Assembly (NCBI RefSeq): GCF_018343535.1
Contig: NZ_JAGYPF010000002.1
Location: forward strand, 708,103 to 772,102
DNA from: Neobacillus rhizophilus
Lineage (GTDB): Bacteria > Bacillota > Bacilli > Bacillales > Cytobacillaceae
Direction of reading: 5' to 3'
DNA length: 64,000 bases
Every line of letters starts with the position of its first letter. Within the stretch, counting starts at the first letter, position 1. Below the pieces are notes generated by a model, which worked only from the letters and a program-made list of their open reading frames with translations, searched no databases and was not told where the DNA came from. Position numbers and translations under genes: made by a program. Below, piece after piece: positions 33,851 to 43,425 of this stretch.

Positions 33851-34588
33851 TTGGCAAAAAAAATACTCGTACTCATACCTATTTTCTTATTTGTTTTTCA
33901 AGATGTCAGCTTTGCTGCACTCAATTCCCCCATCCCTGGGATCAATACATCATCAGAACCCCGGGCTGTGGCCTCGTCGATTAAAATAATTCTCTTATTA
34001 ACGGTTCTTTCGGTGGCCCCGGCCATTTTGCTGCTGATGACGTCGTTCACGAGGATTGTGATTGTGCTGTCATTTGTCCGGACCTCCTTGGGAACGCAGC
34101 AAATGCCGCCCAATCAGGTCATTGTTGGTCTGGCGCTGTTTCTGACGATGTTTGTAATGGGGCCGATTTTTTCGGACATCAACCAGCATGCTTTGCAGCC
34201 GTTGATGGATGGAAAAATCACGCAGGAGCAGGCCTTCGAAACCGCCAGCAAGCCGCTGAAGGAATTTATGGCGAAACAAACGAGGGAAAAGGATCTGAAT
34301 CTCTTTTTGGATTATACAAAAGCGGAAAAACCGAAAACGATTCAGGATATTCCCTTGCATGTACTAGTGCCGGCGTTCGCCATCAGCGAGTTAAAAACAG
34401 CCTTTCAAATGGGCTTCATGATCTTTCTGCCTTTTTTAATCATTGATATGATTGTTTCCAGTATTTTAATGGCGATGGGCATGATGATGCTCCCGCCCGT
34501 ACTGATTTCATTGCCATTTAAAATTCTGTTATTTATCTTAGTAGACGGCTGGCATCTTATCGTAAAGTCCTTACTCACCAGCTTTTAG
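33851..34588 (+). CDS. fliP: Flagellar export gate protein FliP
   Basis: Core gate subunit with a cleavable signal sequence (MAKKILVLIPIFLFVFQDVSFA) and four membrane helices. Signatures are LMTSFTRIVIVLSFVRTSLGTQQMPPNQV and FLPFLIIDMIVSSILMAMGMMMLPP. TTG 33851 is preferred because GGCGGAG lies 6 bases upstream, while ATG 33836 has no ribosome binding site. It assembles as a pentamer with FliQ and FliR. A short GGGGG/CCCCC hairpin follows the stop. Confidence 0.95.
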   Translation: MAKKILVLIPIFLFVFQDVSFAALNSPIPGINTSSEPRAVASSIKIILLLTVLSVAPAILLLMTSFTRIVIVLSFVRTSLGTQQMPPNQVIVGLALFLTMFVMGPIFSDINQHALQPLMDGKITQEQAFETASKPLKEFMAKQTREKDLNLFLDYTKAEKPKTIQDIPLHVLVPAFAISELKTAFQMGFMIFLPFLIIDMIVSSILMAMGMMMLPPVLISLPFKILLFILVDGWHLIVKSLLTSF

Positions 34589-34631
34589 GGGGTCAGCCCC
34601 CCGCTAGTTTTAAAAAAGAGAGGTTTTCATC

Positions 34632-34901
34632 ATGACACCGGAAATGGTCTTTGAAGTATCCAGGCAAAGCGTTTATACCACTCTATTAGTTGCTGCACCC
34701 GTTTTGGGAATCGCGTTGGTAGTCGGCCTTGTCATTAGCATTTTCCAGTCGGTAACCCAGATTCAGGAGCAAACTCTAGTGTTTGTTCCAAAAATCATCG
34801 CTGTGTTTGTCGGGTTGCTGCTGTTTGGGCCGTGGATGCTCCAGCATTTATTAGACTTTACGCAAAATATCTTGGGCAATCTGTCTCATTTTACAGGGTA
34901 G
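34632..34901 (+). CDS. fliQ: Flagellar export gate protein FliQ
   Basis: Two-helix membrane protein of 89 residues. The signatures are LLVAAPVLGIALVVGLVISIFQSVTQIQEQTL and VPKIIAVFVGLLLFGPWML. It sits between fliP and fliR as in nearly all flagellar and type III systems. Confidence 0.96.
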   Translation: MTPEMVFEVSRQSVYTTLLVAAPVLGIALVVGLVISIFQSVTQIQEQTLVFVPKIIAVFVGLLLFGPWMLQHLLDFTQNILGNLSHFTG

Positions 34902-34910
34902 TGCAGCAGC

Positions 34911-35693
34911 ATGGACTGGTTGAATCAAATTCCCGACTTTCTGCTTATCCTGGCACGTGTCAGCTGTTTTTTCATCACGGTACCAGTGTTTATGATGAGA
35001 ACAATTCCGGCACCCTTTAAGATTGGACTCTCATTTTTCCTGGCGGTCATTGTATTCATTTCTGTGGAACCGTCACATGCCCCACTGGCTTTTTCAGGCG
35101 GCTATATTGTGCTGCTTATAAAAGAAAGTTTAGTAGGTTTGGGTCTCGGCTTCATCGCATCGATTCTCTTTTACGCCATCCAATTGGCAGGCACTCTTAT
35201 TGACCTGCAGGCGGGTTTTTCCATGGGCGCGGTTTTTGATCCGCAATCGGGTACAAATGCCAACTTAACAGGCAGGCTGAAAAATGTGCTGGCGACCCTG
35301 TTTCTCCTGTCGATGAATGGCCATCACCTGCTGCTCCAAGGAGTATTGGAAAGCTACCGCTGGATTCCGGTTGAAGCGCTTGTGCCAGCGTTTACGGACG
35401 GAAGAATCTCAACGTTCATGCTGGAAACTTTCAAAAACTCGTTTGTGATTGCCTTTTTACTGGCGGCCCCCATCGTCTTCACTCTATTTTTGGTGGATTT
35501 GGTGTTGGGGATCATCGGGAAAACGTCCCCGCAAATCAATTTGATGGTGGTCGGGTTTTCCTTGAAAATAGGAGTTCATTTTCTTGTTCTGCTCATCGCA
35601 CTGCCGAGCTTTTTCCTATTGCTCAATACATTGTTTTCAGAAATGGTGGAATCACTCAGCCAGATGATTCGCATCATGGGGGCGTCATCATGA
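34911..35693 (+). CDS. fliR: Flagellar export gate protein FliR
   Basis: Gate subunit of 260 residues with about six membrane segments. It is recognised by FSMGAVFDPQSGTNANLTGRLKNVLATLFLLSMNGHHLLL and the C-terminal KTSPQINLMVVGFSLKIGV. It overlaps flhB by 4 bases. Confidence 0.95.
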   Translation: MDWLNQIPDFLLILARVSCFFITVPVFMMRTIPAPFKIGLSFFLAVIVFISVEPSHAPLAFSGGYIVLLIKESLVGLGLGFIASILFYAIQLAGTLIDLQAGFSMGAVFDPQSGTNANLTGRLKNVLATLFLLSMNGHHLLLQGVLESYRWIPVEALVPAFTDGRISTFMLETFKNSFVIAFLLAAPIVFTLFLVDLVLGIIGKTSPQINLMVVGFSLKIGVHFLVLLIALPSFFLLLNTLFSEMVESLSQMIRIMGASS

Positions 35694-36787
35694 AGGCCAA
35701 GGGTTCATTTTACCTGACAGTAGATTTGCAATTTTTCTCAGAGGAAAAAACGGAAAAAGCAACCCCGCAAAAAAGAAGGGAAGCGAGAAATAAGGGTCAA
35801 GTGGCCAAAAGTATAGAGCTTTCTTCGTCTTTGATGCTTGCTGCCTTTTTCTTATTTCTTCTTATTTACGGAAAATATCTTGGGACTCAGCTGCTTTTTC
35901 TGTTCCGCAAACTTTTTACTTCCTATTTAATAGGAGAGCTGTCACCGGCTGGTACCCATAAGCTGTTTGCAGACCTAACAATGCTCTGTTTTAAAATTGT
36001 CTTGCCGGTTTTGCTCGTCTCGTTCGTGGCGGCGTTATTTTCAAACTACATCCAAATCGGCTTTTTATTTACAACAGAAAACCTTAAATTCAACCTGAAA
36101 AAGTTAAACCCCATCGAAGGGGCGAAACGGATATTCTCGATGCGCACGCTGGTGGAGCTGCTGAAAAATATCCTGAAAATCACCTTGATGGGTGGCGTTT
36201 CCTACTGGCTTTTAAAAAAAGAAATAGGAACCATCCTGCAGCTTTCACAAATGGGAGCTGCACAAATGATTTCCTACCTGTTTACCTTTATCGTCAAACT
36301 GGGACTGATTACCTCTGTTTTGTATGTCGTCATCGGAGTGGCTGATTTTATTTTTCAAAAATTTGACCATGATAAGAAGCTGCGAATGTCGATCAAGGAA
36401 ATCAAGGATGAGCATAAAAAGAGCGAAGGGGACCCGTTGGTAAAAGGGAAAATCAGAGAGCTCCAGCGGGAGATGTCGATGAACCGGATGATTCAGGACG
36501 TACCAACTGCGGATGTCGTCATCACCAATCCGACTCATTATGCGATTGCCATTTCCTATGATGCTTCCAAATCATCCGCGCCGATAGTCTTGGCTAAGGG
36601 TGTGGATTTCATGGCACAAAAAATCAAAGAAATCGCTAAAGAAAATGGCGTCATCATGACAGAGAATAAGCCTTTGGCGCGAGCGTTATATGCAAATGTA
36701 GAAATCGGCCAGGAAATCCCGGAGGACTTATTTAAAGCGGTGGCAGAGATTTTGGCCTATGTATATCGGTTAAAAGGAAAATTTTGA
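35690..36787 (+). CDS. flhB: Flagellar export switch protein FlhB
   Basis: Substrate-specificity switch of 365 residues. The N-terminus contains EEKTEKATPQKRREARNKGQ, the family hallmark. Four membrane helices follow, then a cytoplasmic domain with the autocleavage site NPTH (in VVITNPTHYAIAI, about residue 280). It works with FliK to switch from hook to filament export. About 12 extra residues precede the usual start. Confidence 0.96.
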   Translation: MKAKGSFYLTVDLQFFSEEKTEKATPQKRREARNKGQVAKSIELSSSLMLAAFFLFLLIYGKYLGTQLLFLFRKLFTSYLIGELSPAGTHKLFADLTMLCFKIVLPVLLVSFVAALFSNYIQIGFLFTTENLKFNLKKLNPIEGAKRIFSMRTLVELLKNILKITLMGGVSYWLLKKEIGTILQLSQMGAAQMISYLFTFIVKLGLITSVLYVVIGVADFIFQKFDHDKKLRMSIKEIKDEHKKSEGDPLVKGKIRELQREMSMNRMIQDVPTADVVITNPTHYAIAISYDASKSSAPIVLAKGVDFMAQKIKEIAKENGVIMTENKPLARALYANVEIGQEIPEDLFKAVAEILAYVYRLKGKF

Positions 36788-36804
36788 AGAAAGAAGGTGA
36801 AAAG

Positions 36805-38853
36805 ATGAAATTTAAAGATATTTCCGTTCTCCTTGCGGTATTGCTGATTGTCGTTATGATGGTCATTCCCTTGCCGCCGGTTCTGTTGGATATTTTGCTG
36901 ATTATCAATATATCGCTGTCGATTACGATTTTATTGGTGGGAATGAATACAAAAGAGCCTTTAGATTTCTCTATTTTTCCTTCTCTCTTACTGATCACGA
37001 CTCTTTTTCGCTTGGCGTTGAATGTATCGACCACAAGGGCTATTCTTTCGCACGGTCATGCGGGCCAGGTCGTAGCGACCTTTGGGGAATTCGTCATCGG
37101 TGGGAATCCTGTCATTGGTTTTATCATCTTTTTGATTCTGATTATTATTCAATTCCTCGTTATAACGAAAGGCTCCGAGCGGGTCGCAGAGGTGGCGGCT
37201 CGTTTCACCTTGGACGCGATGCCTGGTAAGCAGATGAGTATCGATGCCGATTTAAACGCCGGACTCATCAGCGAGAAGGATGCCCGGGCGAGACGGGAAA
37301 AGGTCGGCAGGGAAGCGGATTTCTACGGAGCTATGGACGGTGCGAGTAAATTCGTTAAAGGCGATGCCATCGCCGGAATCATTATTCTGTTTATCAACGT
37401 TATTGGCGGTTTCATCATCGGGATGACGATGATGGGGATGGATTTTGCTCAGGCCGCAAGCACGTTTACCCTGCTTTCTGTCGGGGACGGTCTTGTCAGC
37501 CAAATTCCTGCCCTGCTCATTTCAACAGCAACCGGTATTATTGTGACCCGCGCAGCCTCCGACGGCAACCTCGGCGACGACTTGACCCGGCAGCTATTTG
37601 CCTATCCAAAACTGATCTATGTGGTCGCTGGCTGTATCGCCTTATTTGGGCTGGTGACGCCAATCGGCATCTTATTAACCTGGAGCATTGCCGGTCTGCT
37701 CGCGTTTGCTGCTTATAAAATGCAAAAGGCAAAAGAAAAAGAGGAAGAGGCACTGGAGGAGATTAATGAGGCTCCCCCTGCAGAAGAAAATAGCCCAGAG
37801 AATGTGCTTAACCTGCTGCATGTCGATTCACTTGAATTTGAGTTTGGTTTAGGATTGATTCCATTAGCCGACACCTCCCAGGGCGGGGACATTTTGGACC
37901 GCGTGATTGCGATTCGAAAACAGGTTGCCTTGGAATTGGGACTGGTCATTCCGATTATCCGGATCCGCGATAATGTCAATTTGGAGTCGAATGAGTATGT
38001 CATCAAATTAAAAGGAAACGAGATTGCTAGAGGGGAAATTTTCCTCAACCATTACCTGATGCTGGCGCCGGAGGATGAGGATCATGGTATTGCCGGAATT
38101 GAAACAACCGAGCCGACGTTTGGACTCCCGGCTTTATGGATTCAGGAAGAGATGAAGAAGAAGGCGGAGATTTTTGGATTTACTGTTGTCGATGCTTCAT
38201 CCGTTATTACTACCCATCTTGCGGAAACAATCAAGCGGTATGCGCATGAAATTTTAGGAAGAGAAGAGACAAAGCAGCTCCTTGATAAGGCGAAGGAACA
38301 TTACCCATCCTTGGTGGAGGAATTGGTTCCACAGTTATTATCGGTCGGACAGATTCAAAAGGTTTTGCAAAAGCTGTTAAAAGAAAAAATCTCGATCCGG
38401 AATCTGCCTGTTATTCTAGAAACACTTGCTGATTGGGCCGTTTTTACAAAAAATCCGGACTATTTGGCCGAATATGTGAGACAAGGACTCGCACGGCAAA
38501 TTACCAGCCAATTGGCCGTCAATAAAATGATTCAAGTCATTACGGTTAATGCCAATTTGGAAAAGGTCATTTCCGAGAATGTTCAGGAAACGGAGCAAGG
38601 AGTGTATTTGACGCTGGATCCACAAACAATTCAGCAGCTTGTTCATGCCATTAATGACACTGTACAACAGGTGGTTAACGTAGGGATTCAGCCGATTATC
38701 CTGACTTCGCCGGCGATCCGGATGTATCTTAAACAAATTGTCGAGCGGATTAATGCCGATATTCCCGTTATCTCGTTCAACGAGCTGGAATCTGATGTCG
38801 AAGTACAAAATATTGGTGTCGTTCATTTTCAACATGCTGGAGTGGTTGCCTAA
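36805..38853 (+). CDS. flhA: Flagellar export gate protein FlhA
   Basis: Export gate ring protein of 682 residues. The N-terminal half has about eight membrane helices with the conserved loop ERVAEVAARFTLDAMPGKQMSIDADLNAGLI. The C-terminal cytoplasmic domain (about 345-682) docks chaperone-substrate complexes. ATG 36805 follows GAAGGTGA; the TTG at 36784 overlapping flhB is unlikely. ATGA overlap with flhF. Confidence 0.97.
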   Translation: MKFKDISVLLAVLLIVVMMVIPLPPVLLDILLIINISLSITILLVGMNTKEPLDFSIFPSLLLITTLFRLALNVSTTRAILSHGHAGQVVATFGEFVIGGNPVIGFIIFLILIIIQFLVITKGSERVAEVAARFTLDAMPGKQMSIDADLNAGLISEKDARARREKVGREADFYGAMDGASKFVKGDAIAGIIILFINVIGGFIIGMTMMGMDFAQAASTFTLLSVGDGLVSQIPALLISTATGIIVTRAASDGNLGDDLTRQLFAYPKLIYVVAGCIALFGLVTPIGILLTWSIAGLLAFAAYKMQKAKEKEEEALEEINEAPPAEENSPENVLNLLHVDSLEFEFGLGLIPLADTSQGGDILDRVIAIRKQVALELGLVIPIIRIRDNVNLESNEYVIKLKGNEIARGEIFLNHYLMLAPEDEDHGIAGIETTEPTFGLPALWIQEEMKKKAEIFGFTVVDASSVITTHLAETIKRYAHEILGREETKQLLDKAKEHYPSLVEELVPQLLSVGQIQKVLQKLLKEKISIRNLPVILETLADWAVFTKNPDYLAEYVRQGLARQITSQLAVNKMIQVITVNANLEKVISENVQETEQGVYLTLDPQTIQQLVHAINDTVQQVVNVGIQPIILTSPAIRMYLKQIVERINADIPVISFNELESDVEVQNIGVVHFQHAGVVA

Positions 38854-39992
38854 TGAAGATTAAGAGATATATAGTTGATTCCCTGCCGCAGGCGATTCAA
38901 CTGATTCGCCAGGAGCTGGGCGAGAATGCCGTCATTCTAAACACAAAGGAAATCAAAACGGGCGGGATTTTCGGTCTTTTTCAACGAAAGCAGTTTGAAG
39001 TGATTGCGGCTTCGGAGGCGGTGAAAGAGAAGGCTGAGGAGCTGTCGGTGACAAAACAGCTGCAAGCGGAATCGGAAGTGCTGAAACGGCTGGAGAACGT
39101 GGAGAAGCTGCTGGAGAACTTTTCAAAAAATGAAGCGCCTATGGCGGCCAAACCTTCGGGGAAAAAGCTTCAGAAATGGTTGGCCCGGTTAGAGGAGCAG
39201 GAGGTTGACGAGGAAGTCATTCGTTTTATTGAAAAGAAAATCATCGGCCGATCCCCTTCATTAGAGGAACTAAGCGAACAACAAGTGGGGGAAATGGTCC
39301 AAGATACCATAACGCGACTGTTTCAGGACGGCATCGCACCTGTTGGGCTTGATTCAGAGGTCAACATGATTACTCTGTTAGGCCCAACGGGCGTCGGGAA
39401 AACGACCACGATTGCGAAGCTCGCTTCCAGGCAGGTGTTATATCAGCGCAAAAAAGTTGGGCTATTAACCGCAGATACGTTTCGGATTGCTGCAGTGGAG
39501 CAGCTCCGGACCTACGCAAATATCTTAAATGTGCCGATTGAGGTCGCTGATAGTCCTGAGCACGTGAAGCTTGCAATGGAGCGTCTAGAGCATTGCCAGA
39601 TGATTTTTATGGACTCGGCAGGCAGGAATTATCTGGAGGAGCAATATATTGAGCAAATGATTGAGCTTCTCTCCAGTGCGCCCAAGCAAGAAAATCACCT
39701 TGTGCTCAGCATGACCTCAAGGTGGAAAGATATGAAGCAGATTGTGGAAAGAATGAAATCACTGCAGATCGACAAAGTCATCCTGACGAAGTGGGATGAA
39801 AGCACTTGCTTCGGGGCAGCGTTAAATCTGGTGTATCACTATCCCTATCCTATATCTTTCCTGAGTTTGGGACAGGGGGTTCCCGAGGACATCATGCTTG
39901 CAGAGGCGCAATATATGGCGAAAAAGATAATGGGAGTAGATGAACGTGCAGGATCAGGCGCAGAGACTGAGAGAATTGTATCAGCGTTTTAA
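38853..39992 (+). CDS. flhF: Flagellar SRP-like GTPase FlhF
   Basis: SIMIBI-class GTPase of 379 residues that sets flagellar position and number with FlhG. An N-terminal basic B domain is followed by a helical N region, then the G domain starting at about residue 170 with GPTGVGKTTTIAKLA (P loop), TADTFRIAAVEQLRTYA and MDSAGRNY. The last 53 bases overlap flhG. Confidence 0.95.
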   Translation: MKIKRYIVDSLPQAIQLIRQELGENAVILNTKEIKTGGIFGLFQRKQFEVIAASEAVKEKAEELSVTKQLQAESEVLKRLENVEKLLENFSKNEAPMAAKPSGKKLQKWLARLEEQEVDEEVIRFIEKKIIGRSPSLEELSEQQVGEMVQDTITRLFQDGIAPVGLDSEVNMITLLGPTGVGKTTTIAKLASRQVLYQRKKVGLLTADTFRIAAVEQLRTYANILNVPIEVADSPEHVKLAMERLEHCQMIFMDSAGRNYLEEQYIEQMIELLSSAPKQENHLVLSMTSRWKDMKQIVERMKSLQIDKVILTKWDESTCFGAALNLVYHYPYPISFLSLGQGVPEDIMLAEAQYMAKKIMGVDERAGSGAETERIVSAF

Positions 39993-40932
39993 TGGCAGGG
40001 AGCAGGAACCAGCTGCTGAAGCGGCGATAAAGGCCCGTGGTGGAGCAGCTTCCGAAGCGGCAATTCTTGCCCGGCGCGAAATAACACCAATAACAGATGC
40101 AGTTCCACAACACGAAAAAGCAACAAAGGTCATATCCGTCACAAGCGGCAAAGGCGGGGTTGGCAAATCCAATTTTGCATTAAACTTTGCCCTCAGCCTG
40201 AGCGAATCCGGACAAAAGGTGGTCCTAATTGATTTTGATATTGGCATGGCCAACCTGGAAATTTTACTGGGCATGACTCCAAGACACCATCTCATTGATC
40301 TAGTGAAGGAGAAAAAAGGCATCTGGGAAATCCTTGAAAAAGGCCCAAATGGTCTTGAATTGATTTCCGGCGGCAGCGGATTTGAGAGAATTTTGGATTT
40401 AAACGATGATGATGCCAATTATTTATTTGCCGAACTTGGAAAACTGCAGGGGTACGCTGATATTATCCTGTTTGATACAGGAGCGGGACTTTCCAAGGAG
40501 TCGCAGCGCATCCATCTCGCGGCGGATGAAATTATCCTAGTAACAACACCGGAACCGACCGCCATTACCGACGCTTATTCAGTGATTAAAATTCTGCATC
40601 ACCAGGACGCAAGTCTCAACGTTCGGTTAGTGGTCAACCGTGTCGCCAATTCCAAGGAAGGAATCGCGATTGCCGGCAGGGTACGGACAGTGACGAAACG
40701 ATTTTTAAATAAAGAGATTGAGATTCTTGGGTTAATGCCGAATGATTCCCTTGTATTTCAATCCGTTCTCGAGCAGACGCCATTTTACCTGAACTATCCG
40801 AAGTCCCAGGCGGCTAAGTGGATGAAGGACATGGTGAATATTTATTTGCATGGAGATGGCGGTTACCGCCAAGCATCCACCGGAATCAAAGGGTTTATCC
40901 AAAAGATGTCTCAATTTGTGGTAAAAAAATAA
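39940..40932 (+). CDS. flhG: MinD-like ATPase FlhG (YlxH)
   Basis: ParA/MinD-type ATPase of 330 residues that partners FlhF in flagellar patterning and C-ring assembly. An N-terminal extension (MNVQDQAQRLRELYQRF) carries the DQAxxLR motif known to activate FlhF GTPase. The deviant Walker A is TSGKGGVGKSNFALNFA, with switch DFDIGMANLEILLG. A C-terminal amphipathic region (MKDMVNIYLHGDG) may act in membrane targeting. The start overlaps flhF by 53 bases; GTG 39946 is an alternative. Confidence 0.95.
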   Translation: MNVQDQAQRLRELYQRFNGREQEPAAEAAIKARGGAASEAAILARREITPITDAVPQHEKATKVISVTSGKGGVGKSNFALNFALSLSESGQKVVLIDFDIGMANLEILLGMTPRHHLIDLVKEKKGIWEILEKGPNGLELISGGSGFERILDLNDDDANYLFAELGKLQGYADIILFDTGAGLSKESQRIHLAADEIILVTTPEPTAITDAYSVIKILHHQDASLNVRLVVNRVANSKEGIAIAGRVRTVTKRFLNKEIEILGLMPNDSLVFQSVLEQTPFYLNYPKSQAAKWMKDMVNIYLHGDGGYRQASTGIKGFIQKMSQFVVKK

Positions 40933-40962
40933 ACAGTATCTAGGGGAGAGGAGGAGGTACCG

Positions 40963-41673
40963 TTGAAGCAACAGCATGAAGAAGAGTTATTTAATCGCTA
41001 TCTGCCATTAGTTTATAAAATTGTCAAAGCTATGAAAAGAAGCCTGCCCCGCCATGTTGAGGAGGACGAGCTTGTTTCGTTTGGAATGATGGGTTTATTG
41101 GATGCCTTCCGCAGATACAGCCAGCGTGATAATATCAAGTTTGAAACCTACGCGACCCAGCGGATTCGCGGCGAAATTTATGACGGACTGCGCCGAAACG
41201 ACCCGCTGTCACGGACATTGCGGAAAAAAGAAAAAGAAGTTATGAAAGCCTTCGAAACATTAGAACAAACGTTGTTCAGGCAGCCTACCCTCAAAGAAGT
41301 CAGCGAATTTTTAAAGATGAGTGAGAAAGAGTGCAAGGATATTCTTACCCAGGCCACCTTTGAAAAACAAACCTCATTGGATGAGCCAGTCGAGAGCGGT
41401 GAGGAAACTGTTCTCAAAAGGGATTTTCTTTCCGATAATTCCGTTGTGGACCAGGCAAAGCAGGTAGAAGAGAAAGAGCGCAGCCAAATCCTCTCCTCCC
41501 TCATCGATGAGCTGCCAGAAAAGGAAAAAATAATCCTGTCCCTTATTTACGAAGAAAACTTAAGCATGAGCGAAGTTGGCAGAATCCTCGGCCTGCACAA
41601 ATCACGAATCTCCCAACTCCACTTAAGAATAATAAAAAAGCTAAAACTGGCTTTTGAAAAGGAGTATAACTGA
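40963..41673 (+). CDS. sigD: Sigma-28 factor (FliA/SigD)
   Basis: Flagellar sigma factor of 236 residues for late genes. Region 2 has VEEDELVSFGMMGLLDAFRRYSQRDNIKFETYATQRIRGEIYDGLRR. Region 3 follows, and region 4 has LSMSEVGRILGLHKSRISQLH, the helix-turn-helix. It is inhibited by FlgM (9745). Start is TTG 40963 with GAGGAGG 7 bases away. In B. subtilis chemotaxis genes separate flhG from sigD; here the gap is 30 bases. Its stop codon begins a perfect REP-like palindrome. Confidence 0.95.
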   Translation: MKQQHEEELFNRYLPLVYKIVKAMKRSLPRHVEEDELVSFGMMGLLDAFRRYSQRDNIKFETYATQRIRGEIYDGLRRNDPLSRTLRKKEKEVMKAFETLEQTLFRQPTLKEVSEFLKMSEKECKDILTQATFEKQTSLDEPVESGEETVLKRDFLSDNSVVDQAKQVEEKERSQILSSLIDELPEKEKIILSLIYEENLSMSEVGRILGLHKSRISQLHLRIIKKLKLAFEKEYN

Positions 41674-41728
41674 TGCATGGGGACGGTTCTTGTGCCTCAC
41701 TGAGGCACAAGAACCGTCCCCATGCATC
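41672..41728. repeat. Perfect 28-bp-arm REP-like palindrome after sigD
   Basis: GATGCATGGGGACGGTTCTT... and its exact complement lie around a single central base, 57 bases in all. It overlaps the sigD stop codon and is the most intact copy of the GGGGACGG family in the window. Confidence 0.95.
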
Positions 41729-41843
41729 GATTTTTATATAAAAAATAGAAAAAAAGGCTCAACGGGGATTGGAAAACAGCCGTTATTAGTATTATTCATA
41801 GAATTTTTTATATAAAAATCGTAAGTAAGGGGATTAGGTTACA

Positions 41844-42182
41844 ATGGCTTTAAAAATGAAAGAGAAGGATTTCAGGGTCAACATCCATTTTCCGTTGGAA
41901 TCTGAACTGACTCTTATTAATGTTGAAGCAAAATTGGAAAATGTCATCGTCATCGTCGAGAACGTTGGCCCTGGAGGCTTAAGATTTATTTCAAACTTAC
42001 ACTTAAGGAATGACCAAGAAGTCATTTACTCCCTTAACTCAGATGTATTAGAAGACAAAATCCTCCTCCCGGGAACCGTCATTTGGAAAGAAGAACTGTC
42101 AAACGAATTATGCCAATATGGCGTCCACTTCAACACACCAGAAACTACGCGTACCTACCTAAACAAACTGCTAGGGGCCTAA
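41844..42182 (+). CDS. Degenerate PilZ-like domain protein
   Basis: Soluble protein of 112 residues with a PilZ-type beta-barrel pattern: VIVIVENVGPGGLRFISNLHL, then LLPGTVIWKEELSNELCQYGVHF, typical of the second half of PilZ domains. The ligand motifs are altered: EKDFR stands where RxxxR is expected, and NVGPGG where DxSxxG is expected. It may not bind c-di-GMP itself, or may act as a partner like other non-binding PilZ proteins. It closes the flagellar island and lies next to the pgaCD genes, now separated by an IS element. The ribosome binding site (GTAAGGGG) is about 15 bases before ATG and weak. Confidence 0.68.
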   Translation: MALKMKEKDFRVNIHFPLESELTLINVEAKLENVIVIVENVGPGGLRFISNLHLRNDQEVIYSLNSDVLEDKILLPGTVIWKEELSNELCQYGVHFNTPETTRTYLNKLLGA

Positions 42183-42262
42183 GCCCCAAGTCATCAACAC
42201 AGTAAAGCGCCGGGTCAAAACTGAACTGACCTATTAAAATGAGACAACGAAAAAGCACCAAT

Positions 42263-43120
42263 TTATGCTGCCTGTTCCCTAAACTCAATAGGGGACAGGT
42301 AGTTTAATTTTGCCTGAAGTCGTGTTTGATTATAATGATTGATGAACTTCTCAACTCTTTCGATTACAATAGAATTTGTAAGAAACTCTCTTCCTTGAGA
42401 GTAGAATTCTTCCGACTTTATGGTGGAGTGGAAGGATTCAATAACGGCATTATCCAAGCAATTGCCTTTCCTGGACATGCTTGTGGTAATGCCTTTTTCT
42501 TTTGCTATTCTTTGAAATGAATGGGACGTATACTGAGCTCCCTGATCGCTATGTAATATTAAGCCACTCGTATCACGGCCTTCTACAGCGTCTTTTAATG
42601 TGTTTACCACTAAAGACACATCTTGGCTGGTACTAATTCGGTATGCGATTATTTCATTATTAAATAAATCCATGATTGTACTTAAATACAACATAGATTG
42701 GCCGAATGGCAGATAAGTAATATCTGTAACCCATTTTTCATTTGGTTTAGAAGAAGTAAAATTTCTATTTAAATGGTTAGGGACTACTATCTTAATTTCT
42801 CCAGCTATATTATTCTTACGTTTAGGCTTCACCTGGCATTGGAGATTATATTTTTGCATAATACGTTGGACAGTATTTCGGTTAACTTTCCTTTTATAAT
42901 CACGTAATAACCAGGCTTTAACTGTCCGATGACCAATTAAAAATTTATGACGTTTACAAATTTCAGTGATTTGTATTTCGAGTTCAGTTTTACCTTTTGG
43001 ACCTTGATTCCTCCATCTATAGTAAGTTGATTTCGGGATACCTAGGCACCTACAAAGAAAGGTTACAGAATATTTTTCCTTTAATTTTTCAACTAAGGTA
43101 ACTACAGCTTCTGGAACCAA
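42263..43120 (-). CDS. IS3-family transposase OrfB (DDE integrase)
   Basis: Catalytic half of the transposase, 285 residues: an HTH_21 region (KFLIGHRTVKAWLLRDYKRK) then an rve integrase core. The DDE residues are visible in WVTDITYLP (D), LHSDQGAQYT (D) and DNAVIESFHSTIKSE (E). It is probably made as an OrfAB fusion by -1 frameshifting at AAAAAAG (plus-strand 43141-43147) in the end of orfA. All motifs are intact. Confidence 0.93.
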   Translation of the reverse strand: MVPEAVVTLVEKLKEKYSVTFLCRCLGIPKSTYYRWRNQGPKGKTELEIQITEICKRHKFLIGHRTVKAWLLRDYKRKVNRNTVQRIMQKYNLQCQVKPKRKNNIAGEIKIVVPNHLNRNFTSSKPNEKWVTDITYLPFGQSMLYLSTIMDLFNNEIIAYRISTSQDVSLVVNTLKDAVEGRDTSGLILHSDQGAQYTSHSFQRIAKEKGITTSMSRKGNCLDNAVIESFHSTIKSEEFYSQGREFLTNSIVIERVEKFINHYNQTRLQAKLNYLSPIEFREQAA

Positions 43121-43425
43121 CTCCTCTCGATTTCTTGGTACTTTTTTAAAATTTCTAATTGTGCCTTTAAATACTCATTTTCTCTCTTTAATTTTTCCAT
43201 ATCAGATAATTCTTCGGGACCCTTCCCATAACTGTACTGTTTACCAATCCCCTGTGCCAAACGATATTTTTGTCCTTCACGATACCACTGCATCCACCTT
43301 TTGACCTGAGTAACATTTGTTATTCCAAATTTGTCCATAATCTCACGGTTTGAATACTCACCACTTAATTTCATCTCAATAACAGCCATTTTAACTTCTT
43401 CTGAGTAAGCATTTTTCTTCCCCAT
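43102..43425 (-). CDS. IS3-family transposase OrfA (DNA-binding)
   Basis: 107 residues with a helix-turn-helix (SGEYSNREIMDKFGITNVTQVKRWM) and a C-terminal leucine-zipper-like coiled coil (MEKLKRENEYLKAQLEIL). It overlaps orfB by 19 bases. The slippery heptamer A AAA AAG lies in the codons for Leu-Lys-Lys near its end, as in IS150. AGGAGGTG upstream. Confidence 0.92.
   Translation of the reverse strand: MGKKNAYSEEVKMAVIEMKLSGEYSNREIMDKFGITNVTQVKRWMQWYREGQKYRLAQGIGKQYSYGKGPEELSDMEKLKRENEYLKAQLEILKKYQEIERSWFQKL

Noticed and set aside
34589..34631. GGGGG/CCCCC hairpin between fliP and fliQ as a terminator
   Set aside because: It is short, followed only by GCTAGTTTT, and lies inside an operon whose downstream genes must be expressed.
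39940..39992. 53-base overlap of flhF and flhG as a frameshift or error
   Set aside because: Both proteins are complete at their joined ends with family-typical termini; overlap with a DQAxxLR start in FlhG is plausible.
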